Shown one piece after another: positions 16,256-23,217 of a stretch of DNA of 44,182 nt. The notes under the pieces were generated by a model. The model was not told the origin of the DNA and did no database searches. It was given only the letters and a program-made list of their open reading frames with translations. Source of the DNA: Caldifarciminota bacterium (GTDB lineage Bacteria; SDB-A); NCBI GenBank assembly GCA_016929715.1, contig JAFGIG010000101.1:1-44182 (forward strand), written 5' to 3'. Every line of letters begins with the position of its first letter. Position 1 is the first letter of the stretch. A program made the position numbers and the translations under genes.

Positions 16256-16992
16256 TTTTCCTCTCCGGCAATAATTTTTTCCATTTTTGAAGCCAAAAAT
16301 GAATCGAAAAGATTCCCTATCTTAAACGGCGTAAGAGACGGACTACCAGAATCTACGGCACAAATATCACTTCCCTCCTCGAAATCCCAAAGCGGTTTGT
16401 CTCCGGAAAGCCAGTAATACGGCCTTCCCAGCGGATCATATCTCGGCTCTATCGCGCCGTTGTATTTTCTGTGTCCCATAAAAGTTATCTTTATCAGGTC
16501 TGAACTCGGCCTGTTCGGGACATTCAAATTCCAAAGGCCTCCGAGAGAGAATACTTTGGGTATGATTTTTTTTGCAATTTCCCCGCTCACAAGAAAATTT
16601 TCAAAATCTTTAGTATATTCATTGGACACGGCAAGAGAAGGTATTCCCGACAAAGAAGCTTCAGCGGCGGCTGCAAATGTCCCCGAATAGAGGATGTCCT
16701 CGCCTATGTTGTATCCCGCATTTATTCCCGAAACAACTATATCCGGTTCGGGGCAAAGTCCGGCTCTGAGAGCGAGGACAATGCAGTCTGTAGGAGTTCC
16801 TGAGACGGAATACACGCCTTTTCCGTTTTTCTTGACGAGGACAGGTTTTCTCAGAGTGATACCGTGGCTTGAGGCGCTCTGCTCCTCTTTTGGCGCGACA
16901 ACAGTCAATTCCCCGAGAGTTTCGAGAGATTTCATGAGAGCGGAAAGCCCAGGGGCATCAATGCCGTCGTCATTGGTCAAGAGTATTTTCAT
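16252..16992 (-). CDS. surE: 5'/3'-nucleotidase SurE
   Basis: A 246-residue metal-dependent nucleotide phosphatase. The metal-binding residues are visible: D8-D9 in LLTNDDGIDAPG, S39 in EEQSASSHG and N91 in SGINAG. It hydrolyses nucleoside monophosphates and is tied to stress survival alongside pcm. The length is normal. The ATG directly follows the stop of the glycosyltransferase gene, with only GAGAG as a weak ribosome site, so coupling is likely. Confidence 0.95.
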   Translation of the reverse strand: MKILLTNDDGIDAPGLSALMKSLETLGELTVVAPKEEQSASSHGITLRKPVLVKKNGKGVYSVSGTPTDCIVLALRAGLCPEPDIVVSGINAGYNIGEDILYSGTFAAAAEASLSGIPSLAVSNEYTKDFENFLVSGEIAKKIIPKVFSLGGLWNLNVPNRPSSDLIKITFMGHRKYNGAIEPRYDPLGRPYYWLSGDKPLWDFEEGSDICAVDSGSPSLTPFKIGNLFDSFLASKMEKIIAGEEN

Positions 16993-17730
16993 TCAGCTCT
17001 CGGAGATGAACATAGTTATCAGTTTAAGAAATCTCAACGTGTCCGCTGTCGGGTTGATATGGCTGACCTCGTCGCCGTAGTGAGTCGAGACCTCGACTTC
17101 TCTTATCTCGGATTTTTTTCTCGCCGCCCTTATGAGGATTTCGGTTTCCGTCTGAAATCTCCGTGTTTTGAGGCGCAATTCCTTGAATATGCCGCATGAG
17201 AGATATCTGAACCCGCATTGAGAATCCCTTATTCTCTTTTTTGAAAGTATTGAGCACACGAGAGAGGTTGATTTGTTGGAAAAAATTCTCGGCAGAGGCA
17301 TGTCCTTCAAGCAGAATTTCCTCACTCCGACGATGATACAGTCAAAATCTTTTCCAAGCGCTTTGAGAAAAACGGATATTTCATCGGGAATATGCTGTCC
17401 GTCTCCGTCCATTAGAACTGCTCCTTTATAACCTTCTGCCGCCGCCCAGTTCATTCCTCTTATAATCGAAGCTCCTTTGCCCATGTTTTTTTCAGACTTC
17501 AGAATAACAGCGCCTTGTTCTTTCGACTTGGATGAAGTCAAATCCGTCGAAGCGTCGTCGACCACACACACAGTTAAATTGTAATTATCCCTTATTTTCT
17601 TCACTATGCCGCCTATTGCAGTTTCTTCGTTGAAAGCCGGAATGACGACCGCCACTTCACGTGAAAAATCTTCTGTAGAAATACCATTGCTCAGGGTATT
17701 TTTTGACATAATATTCATAGATCCGGGCAT
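16993..17730 (-). CDS. family 2 glycosyltransferase (polyprenyl-phosphate type)
   Basis: A GT-A glycosyltransferase resembling dolichyl-phosphate mannose synthase. The nucleotide-sugar motif is VAVVIPAFNEETAIGG, followed by CVVDDASTDLT, GKGASIIRG, the metal-binding VLMDGDGQHIPDE, and SQCGFRYLS. There is no transmembrane tail. It probably transfers a sugar to a polyprenyl phosphate or envelope lipid. The start is uncertain: the longest reading overlaps the acyltransferase by 74 bases, later ATGs lie at 17718 and 17709, and none has a clear ribosome binding site. The catalytic domain begins around residue 27, so the choice does not affect function. Confidence 0.85.
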   Translation of the reverse strand: MPGSMNIMSKNTLSNGISTEDFSREVAVVIPAFNEETAIGGIVKKIRDNYNLTVCVVDDASTDLTSSKSKEQGAVILKSEKNMGKGASIIRGMNWAAAEGYKGAVLMDGDGQHIPDEISVFLKALGKDFDCIIVGVRKFCLKDMPLPRIFSNKSTSLVCSILSKKRIRDSQCGFRYLSCGIFKELRLKTRRFQTETEILIRAARKKSEIREVEVSTHYGDEVSHINPTADTLRFLKLITMFISES

Positions 17731-18511
17731 AAATGTCTAAAAGCTCTCTTTCTGCATCGCCGCATTCATTAAATTTTTTTGTATTAAACGGACCGTGAAC
17801 ATAGACAATATATTTACCATTTTCCCCCTTCAAAGCAAAAGGAAAAACAGCCCAGTCGAAGAATCTCCTCGCAAGTTTGAAAGGGGGACCTGAAAGAAAA
17901 ACATCTTTTTCGAACATCCTTGTCCTGACTGGTTTTCCGAAGGAACTCCTGTCGGCGAGGACGGCGAGAATTCCCGGTGAAGGGCTGTTTTTCAGAAAAC
18001 TTAAAACTTTTTCAGGAAAAATGCTTTCTACTCCGTTTTGAGCCCTTTTGCTTATGAAATATTCGGTGTCTCCTCTTAAAAAATGCTTTGCGGCAACAGC
18101 TCTTGTGGGATAACCGAGAACAGCTCCGAATTTTCCGAGAAGCTCCCAGTTGCCTATGTGGCCGCTGATTGCCGCCACGCTTTCTCCATCTTCGAGCAGA
18201 CTTCGGACCGCATCCAAACCTCCGCCCTCCGCGTCAATGAAAATTTCAGGGGCTTCATTTCTGTTCATAAGGAATCCTGTCAGATTATCCGCGAAATTAA
18301 AAAAGTTTTTTTCCGCTATGTCCTTGACGCGGCGGTCTGAAGAGGAGACCCCTAAAACATGGGAAAGATTTTCCAGCAGGCAGTTTAAATTACCGCGCAT
18401 GAAGAAACGGAAAGCCGTAGCGGTTTTTTTCTCTGCCGTTTTTGATTTTCCTCCGGCGCCGGATAAGAACTTTTCAGCCCACCGGTAAAGAGAAATTTTC
18501 ATAGGTTTCAC
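17657..18511 (-). CDS. LpxL/HtrB-type lysophospholipid acyltransferase
   Basis: A 284-residue lauroyl/myristoyl-type acyltransferase. It has the HxxxxE catalytic motif in SGHIGNWELLG, AVLADRSSFGKPV in the middle, and the family ending PEQWYFYRRFF. In Gram-negative bacteria such enzymes add secondary acyl chains to lipid A; relatives acylate other glycolipids. There is no obvious N-terminal membrane anchor. The start is GTG at 18511, because AGGAG lies eight bases upstream while the ATG nine bases later is too far from it. It heads the leftward surE-pcm unit and is divergent from the MFS gene. Confidence 0.83.
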   Translation of the reverse strand: MKPMKISLYRWAEKFLSGAGGKSKTAEKKTATAFRFFMRGNLNCLLENLSHVLGVSSSDRRVKDIAEKNFFNFADNLTGFLMNRNEAPEIFIDAEGGGLDAVRSLLEDGESVAAISGHIGNWELLGKFGAVLGYPTRAVAAKHFLRGDTEYFISKRAQNGVESIFPEKVLSFLKNSPSPGILAVLADRSSFGKPVRTRMFEKDVFLSGPPFKLARRFFDWAVFPFALKGENGKYIVYVHGPFNTKKFNECGDAERELLDIYARIYEYYVKKYPEQWYFYRRFFT

Positions 18512-18585
18512 GGTTTAATCTCCTGAACATTGAGGTTGACATTTATAGATTATGACATAACATCTACCAAATTTGGAGAAAGTAT

Positions 18586-19989
18586 ATGAAAAAAAAAAGG
18601 ACAATACAGAGCGCTTCCATTGTGAAGATATCTTTCTCCGAGGGCGTGTTCGCCCAGATATTTTCTTCACTGTCCGCTCCCGGAAGTATTTTTATAACAA
18701 AGTTCGCCATATTTCTCGGCGCGGGACCTTTCTATTTCGGGCTTCTGACGGCGATAGGTCAGATTTCACAGCTCTTTCAGCCAATCGGCTATATTATGAC
18801 GAGAAAAATGCCTACAAGAAAGCCCATCCTAGTAAAAATGCTCTTATTCAGCAGAGCTGCCTGTCTTCTTTTCGCTCTTCTGCCTTTCTTTTTCTCCGGC
18901 GTTCAGGCGAGGATAGTTTTCGCCCTTTTGTTTTTCGCCATAACTGCTGTTCAAGCCGCCGCCGGAAATATATGGATTTCATGGATAGCAGACCTAATAC
19001 CCGAAAGGGTCAGGGGAAGATTTTTCTCATACAGAACGCAGTTTCTGATGGTTACCGCTCTGTTGACAGGTTTTGTCTTCAGTATTTTTTTCGATATGTT
19101 CGAATCACAGGTGGGGGTTTTCGAATCTTTCAGAAAAAATGTATCCCTTCTCTCTTTCTTTAGAAAAGAAAATCTTACAGCGGCTTTCGCTGTGATTTTC
19201 TCCCTTTCCGCCTTATCAGGCATAGTCAGCGCTTTAATCCTATCCAAACAACTTGAAAAACCAAAAAAACTTTACGGGGAAAGGCTGAAAGAAACCCTGA
19301 CGTCGCCGTTTAGTGATTCTAACTTTCTCAAACTCATCATTTTTGCGACATGGTTCACTCTCGCCATTGGCGTCGGTTCTCCTTTCTGGGCTCCTTTCAT
19401 GATCCAGAAACTCAAAATGAACCTTTTCCTCATACAGATATACGGAACCGTCAGCGTTTTGGCTTCGGTTATTTCTCTGAGATACTGGGGGCGTTTTATA
19501 GACAGATTCGGCAACAAGACTACAATGAGGATTACTGTTATTTTGGGAGGTATTAACCCTTTTGTCTGGGTCTTTCTCAACCAAAACAATTTCTGGATTG
19601 TCTATATCGAAGGAATTACATCCGGTATAATGTGGTCGGCGACAAACGTGATATTCACAAATTTCGTTTTGTCAATATCACCCCAGGGCAAAAACCAGAT
19701 TTATTCGGGAATTTTCGGAGCTTTCACAGCCGCAGGCATAGTAATCAGCGCGCTTCTCTCGGGAATTTTCATGCCTCCGGCTATAAAAAACGCTTTTGTT
19801 CAAATAGAGCCCGAGCAAATACTTTTCGCCGCAACGGGCTTTTTGAGGTGGACAGCTGAGATTCCCCTTTCATGGGTAAAAGAACCCCGGTCTAAGCCTC
19901 TGGGTTTCGCTTTGCTTTATATGATATCTTCTGTCAAGATGAAAATAATAAATATGGGTCTTCTTTTGAGGACTTTCGTCTCTAAATAA
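18586..19989 (+). CDS. MFS transporter
   Basis: A 467-residue membrane protein with about twelve hydrophobic segments and a charged central loop (SKQLEKPKKLYGERLKE). MFS-like signatures are LIPERVRGRFFSYR after TM4 and GRFIDRFGNKTTMR in the second half. The substrate is unknown. The ATG at 18586 follows TTTGGAGAA. It is a single gene, divergent from the acyltransferase, with a TTGACA at 18536-18541 in the 74-base gap but no convincing -10. Confidence 0.85.
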   Translation: MKKKRTIQSASIVKISFSEGVFAQIFSSLSAPGSIFITKFAIFLGAGPFYFGLLTAIGQISQLFQPIGYIMTRKMPTRKPILVKMLLFSRAACLLFALLPFFFSGVQARIVFALLFFAITAVQAAAGNIWISWIADLIPERVRGRFFSYRTQFLMVTALLTGFVFSIFFDMFESQVGVFESFRKNVSLLSFFRKENLTAAFAVIFSLSALSGIVSALILSKQLEKPKKLYGERLKETLTSPFSDSNFLKLIIFATWFTLAIGVGSPFWAPFMIQKLKMNLFLIQIYGTVSVLASVISLRYWGRFIDRFGNKTTMRITVILGGINPFVWVFLNQNNFWIVYIEGITSGIMWSATNVIFTNFVLSISPQGKNQIYSGIFGAFTAAGIVISALLSGIFMPPAIKNAFVQIEPEQILFAATGFLRWTAEIPLSWVKEPRSKPLGFALLYMISSVKMKIINMGLLLRTFVSK

Positions 19990-20021
19990 TTTTGTCCCCC
20001 CCCTCGATGGGTTTAATTTCA

Positions 20022-20050
20022 TTGACATAAAAGCCTCCTATAATTTATCC
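20022..20050 (+). promoter_or_regulatory. candidate promoter for the selenoprotein gene
   Basis: TTGACA is at 20022-20027 and a perfect TATAAT at 20039-20044, but only 11 bases separate them. A 17-base spacing from TTGACA would instead place TTATCC (20045-20050) at -10. One of the two elements is probably used with a weaker partner. The leader would be about 20 bases and includes AAAAAGGAGG before the ATG. Confidence 0.4.
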
Positions 20051-20071
20051 TTTACTGAAAAAGGAGGACAG

Positions 20072-21127
20072 ATGACCCGTAACCGGCTTTTATGCCTATT
20101 TTTGACACTCTTAGCGGCTCTGCCGCTGTCCGGAGCAATCCGCAAACCGCTTCTTGAAATTCACAGCGGAGCCAATTGAGGGGGTTGCGCTTCATCTGCA
20201 GGTCTGCAGAACACATTTATAACAGCCAACTGGGACAGCCTTTCAGCTCTAAAATATTACCTTTATTCGACTGAACCCCTATACAGCCCGGACGGCTGGG
20301 GAAGGTTTCAGTTCTACGGCGGATCTGTCATACCGAGAGCCAATATGGACGGCGGAGCGATGTTCGCGCCTACATCCTCTACCGCGCTGAATACCGCCTA
20401 CGCGACTGCAATGACGATTCCGTGTCACGTCGAAATCCTTCTTCAGGGGACGGCAGAGCCCGATCTGATGTCGGGGACTCTCGGCATCACTATAATTGCC
20501 GAACAGGAACCGGGAGCGAGCCCTTACTACCTTCATGCAGCCGCTTGTTCTCACCTCGTCCCTTACAGTTACAGTTATTTTTCAGAATTTCACTATCCCC
20601 TGAGGAAAATGTATCCCAACTACAACGGGACTCTCGTAACTTTTTCAGGGGTATATCCTGAAACACTTCAGTATAACATTCCTTTCTCACTCAGCGCTTC
20701 CTGGTGGCACCTCGAACCGGACGACATCTATTTTGCAGTATGGCTCCAGACAAACAAAGGCACCGACAAACAAATTCATCAGAGCGAGAACATTGAGATA
20801 ACGGTATTCAATTCAGTCGAGGAAACGCCTTCTCCTGTCGTCTCTTCGGGAGTATTCGCCCTTGGGGCTGTTTATCCCAATCCGTTCTCAGATGTTTCTT
20901 TCATTCCGGTTTTAGTTGAAAAACCTGCAGTGATATCCTTAAAAATCTTCGACCTCACAGGCAGAGCTGTAAGAGACCTGTTTTCAGAATCCCTCGTCGA
21001 AAACGATATCGTCTTGTTTTGGGATGGCAAAGACGACTCCGGCGCTGAAATGAATGCCGGCATATACAGAATACAGCTCACAGGTGACGGATTCAGGGAC
21101 TCCAAAACAATCATAAAAATAAGATAA
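20072..21127 (+). CDS. exported Omp28/thioredoxin-like selenoprotein with C-terminal sorting domain
   Basis: A 351-residue reading with one in-frame TGA (20177-20179) read as selenocysteine 36. AAAAAGGAGG precedes the ATG at 20072. Residues 1-22 are a signal peptide (RLLCLFLTLLAALPLSGA). LLEIHSGAN-U-GGC follows: a thioredoxin-fold first strand leading to U36-x-x-C39, resembling the LLE-F-TG-x-CxxC opening of Omp28-type surface proteins. The later GGSVIPRANMDG fits the cis-Pro loop. The last 85 or so residues (YPNPF, IFDLTGRAVRDL, NAGIYRIQLTGDG) are a FlgD-Ig/T9SS-like sorting domain. The frame stays open from TGA to 21127. A pseudogene or a shorter gene from ATG 20345 are the alternatives, but the SECIS hairpin argues against both. 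The redox partner is unknown. Confidence 0.85.
20177..20210 (+). promoter_or_regulatory. Sec codon (TGA) and bacterial SECIS hairpin
   Basis: The TGA at 20177-20179 is followed by a perfect 6-bp stem, TCTGCA (20195-20200) with TGCAGA (20205-20210), closed by the loop GGTC. The core TGCAGGTCTGCA is, from memory, the apical hairpin of the E. coli fdhF SECIS recognised by SelB. The GGU loop begins 21 bases after the TGA, against about 18 in fdhF. An alternative fold pairs TTC with GAA and leaves ATC unpaired on the 5' side, like the bulged-U feature. The hairpin lies inside coding sequence, as bacterial SECIS elements do. Confidence 0.85.
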
Positions 21128-21134
21128 GATTAAA

Positions 21135-21158
21135 AGGGGAGTTGGAAAAAACTCCCCT
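21135..21158 (+). terminator. intrinsic terminator after the selenoprotein gene
   Basis: GGGGAGTT (21136-21143) pairs with AACTCCCC (21150-21157) around a GGAAAA loop. An outer A-T pair and a T-containing tail follow, starting eight bases after the TAA stop. Read from the other strand it also has a T-rich tail (CCCCTTTTAATCTT), so it may work in both directions. Confidence 0.7.
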
Positions 21159-21206
21159 CTTTCATAAATATTTTTCAAAAAAAACTTGACTTTTTTAGAT
21201 TTTCAT

Positions 21207-21315
21207 TCAATTATCCTCAGTTAACTCAATCGGTGAGGTGAAGATGTTTTTGACCATAAATACTGCTTTATAGCTTCCAGAGTCGTTCCCGCTCAGGCGG
21301 AGAGTAGTTTCCAAC
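21207..21315 (-). pseudogene. possible gene remnant in the selenoprotein-ABC exporter gap
   Basis: In the 233-base gap 21128-21360 one minus-strand frame reads TTLRLSGNDSGSYKAVF, then MVKNIFTSPIELTEDN and a stop at 21207. It has the look of coding sequence and resembles the end of a secreted beta-sandwich protein. There is no start codon with a ribosome binding site. Further upstream the frame runs on only as the antisense of the ABC exporter. It may be the 3' remnant of a lost gene, or chance. Nothing else is evident in the gap except the terminator and the ABC gene leader. Confidence 0.22.
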
Positions 21316-21360
21316 AAAAATAAAAACGATGCGACGCGTTGATGCAGAGGGTTATATATT

Positions 21361-23217
21361 ATGTTCACGAGATTGAGACAGACAAACGAAATACTAAAAG
21401 GCCATCGCCTAACTTTCGCCTTATCAATATTCTGCATGTCAGCGGCGGCTTTTTTCGGATTTATTTCGCCACTGATTATAAGATATGTCATTGACACTGT
21501 AATAGAGGGAAAAGCGCCCGGATTTCCTTTCAATATTTTAAGCTTTATGAGCCAAAAAAACTCTTTGGGAGAAAGTTTGTTCACAGCCGGCGCTCTGCTC
21601 GTAGGAGTCACTTTTCTGCAGGGCGTCTTCACGCTTCTTAAAGGAGCTCTCTCTTCGAGGTCTTCAGAGGGCGCTACAAGAGATCTCAGGGACAGGCTCT
21701 ACAATCACATACAGCACCTGCCTTTTTCCTTTCACACCAGAGTCAAAACGGGAGACCTGATTCAGAGGTGCACTTCAGATGTCGAGACAATCAGAAGGTT
21801 TTTTTCAGTTCAATTCATCGAAATAGGAAGAGCGATAGTCATGCTCTGCCTTGTCATACCGATAATGATAAAATTGAACGCGGTCATGACTTTTTACTCA
21901 ATGCTGATAATTCCTGTTATCTTTGCTTTTTCAGTTTTTTTCTTCATCAGGGTTAAAAAGGCGTTTAAGAAATCCGATGAATCCGAGGGCGCTCTCTCTG
22001 CGATGCTTCAGGAAAATCTAACGGGAATCCGCGTCGTCAGGGCTTTTGCGAGACAGGATTTCGAGATGAAAAAGTTTGACCTGAAAAACAAAGACTTCAG
22101 GGACTTGACATACAAACTCATAATATTGCTGTCGCTTTACTGGTCTTCATCCGACTTTCTCTGTCTGGCTCAGATAGCCCTTATAACTGTTATAGGAGTT
22201 AAGATGTCTCTCGCCGGAGATTTGTCAATAGGAACTCTTGTTGTATTCGTTTCTTACGAAAGCCTTCTCCTATGGCCTGTCAGGCAGATGGGCAGGATTA
22301 TCACAGATATGGGCAAGACTTTCGTTTCTGTTGAAAGAGTCAACGAGATACTTTCGGAAAAAACAGAATACAGACTTTCCGAAAGCGGTTCAGTTATCCC
22401 TGAAAGCCGACTTCTCAAAGGTTTCAGCATAAAAGGGAATATTCAATTCCGGGATGTCTGGTATTTTTTCCCGAATTCAACAGAACCCGCTCTTAGGGGC
22501 ATAAATATCAAGGTGCGGGAAGGACAGACTGCCGCTATTATGGGACCTACGGGCTCCGGGAAAACAGCTTTAGTGAGTGTGCTGCCTCGGCTTCATGAAT
22601 ATTCGAAAGGGTCAGTTCTCATTGACGGCGTGGAGTTAAATACAATAGACCCCCATTTTATAAGAAAAAACATCGGCATAGTTCTTCAGGAACCATTTTT
22701 GTTTTCAAAGACAATCAAGGAAAACCTCATAATGGGCAAAAAAATCTCTTCGGAAGATGAGATTCATGCCGTATCTGAAATTTCAGCGGTCCACGACTCT
22801 ATACTGTCTTTTGAAAAAGGCTACGATACTCTTGTAGGCGAAAGAGGCGTGACGCTTTCAGGAGGGCAGAAACAGAGGATAGCAATCGCAAGAACCCTTC
22901 TCAAAGATCCTCCTCTTTTGATTTTCGACGATTCTTTCAGCTCTCTTGATTCCGATACCGACATCAGGATAAGAAGCGCCCTCAGGAAAAGAGAAGGCAA
23001 GAGAACGACAATTTTGATATCTCACAGGATATCCTCCATCTCACACGCAGACGTAATCTTCGTCATGGAGAACGGAGAGATAAAACAGTCCGGCGACCAT
23101 GAAAGCCTTATAAGAGAAGATGGCTTATACAGGAGAATATGGGGAATTCAGTCAGAATTCGAAAAAGAAGCTGAAGAGGCTGGAATAGCAGCCGAAAAAG
23201 AGGCAGTCCATGAATGA
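21361..23217 (+). CDS. ABC exporter half-transporter, degenerate-site subunit
   Basis: A 618-residue type IV (multidrug/lipid-type) exporter subunit: six membrane helices (1-320), then the nucleotide-binding domain. It has Walker A GPTGSGKT at 395-402, an intact signature LSGGQ at 499-503, Walker B LLIFDD at 519-524 and the switch H555. The catalytic glutamate after Walker B is aspartate (D524), so its own ATP site should be slow or dead. That is the pattern of heterodimeric exporters such as BmrCD or TM287/288. It overlaps the partner gene by eight bases. The substrate is unknown. Confidence 0.92.
   Translation: MFTRLRQTNEILKGHRLTFALSIFCMSAAAFFGFISPLIIRYVIDTVIEGKAPGFPFNILSFMSQKNSLGESLFTAGALLVGVTFLQGVFTLLKGALSSRSSEGATRDLRDRLYNHIQHLPFSFHTRVKTGDLIQRCTSDVETIRRFFSVQFIEIGRAIVMLCLVIPIMIKLNAVMTFYSMLIIPVIFAFSVFFFIRVKKAFKKSDESEGALSAMLQENLTGIRVVRAFARQDFEMKKFDLKNKDFRDLTYKLIILLSLYWSSSDFLCLAQIALITVIGVKMSLAGDLSIGTLVVFVSYESLLLWPVRQMGRIITDMGKTFVSVERVNEILSEKTEYRLSESGSVIPESRLLKGFSIKGNIQFRDVWYFFPNSTEPALRGINIKVREGQTAAIMGPTGSGKTALVSVLPRLHEYSKGSVLIDGVELNTIDPHFIRKNIGIVLQEPFLFSKTIKENLIMGKKISSEDEIHAVSEISAVHDSILSFEKGYDTLVGERGVTLSGGQKQRIAIARTLLKDPPLLIFDDSFSSLDSDTDIRIRSALRKREGKRTTILISHRISSISHADVIFVMENGEIKQSGDHESLIREDGLYRRIWGIQSEFEKEAEEAGIAAEKEAVHE

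Noticed and set aside
18573-19163. 196-codon plus-strand ORF overlapping the MFS gene
   Set aside because: Out of frame with a clear transporter; its sequence is basic and aromatic as expected of a frame shadow.
19994-20003. Poly-C tract as a phase-variable switch
   Set aside because: It lies between the MFS stop and the promoter of the next gene, outside any reading frame, with no sign of variation.
20177-20179. TGA as a simple nonsense mutation (pseudogene)
   Set aside because: The frame is open for 315 codons after it, the position is the CxxC redox site, and an fdhF-like SECIS hairpin follows at the right distance.
20177-20179. Genome-wide recoding of TGA to Trp or Gly
   Set aside because: TGA ends several genes here at natural positions (gatE, and the ATGA and TGATG couplings).
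21240-21281. Nine-codon leader ORF (ATG at 21244) upstream of the ABC exporter
   Set aside because: It has a ribosome-site-like GGTGAGG, but is too short, with no repeated codons, no paired hairpins and no attenuator after it.
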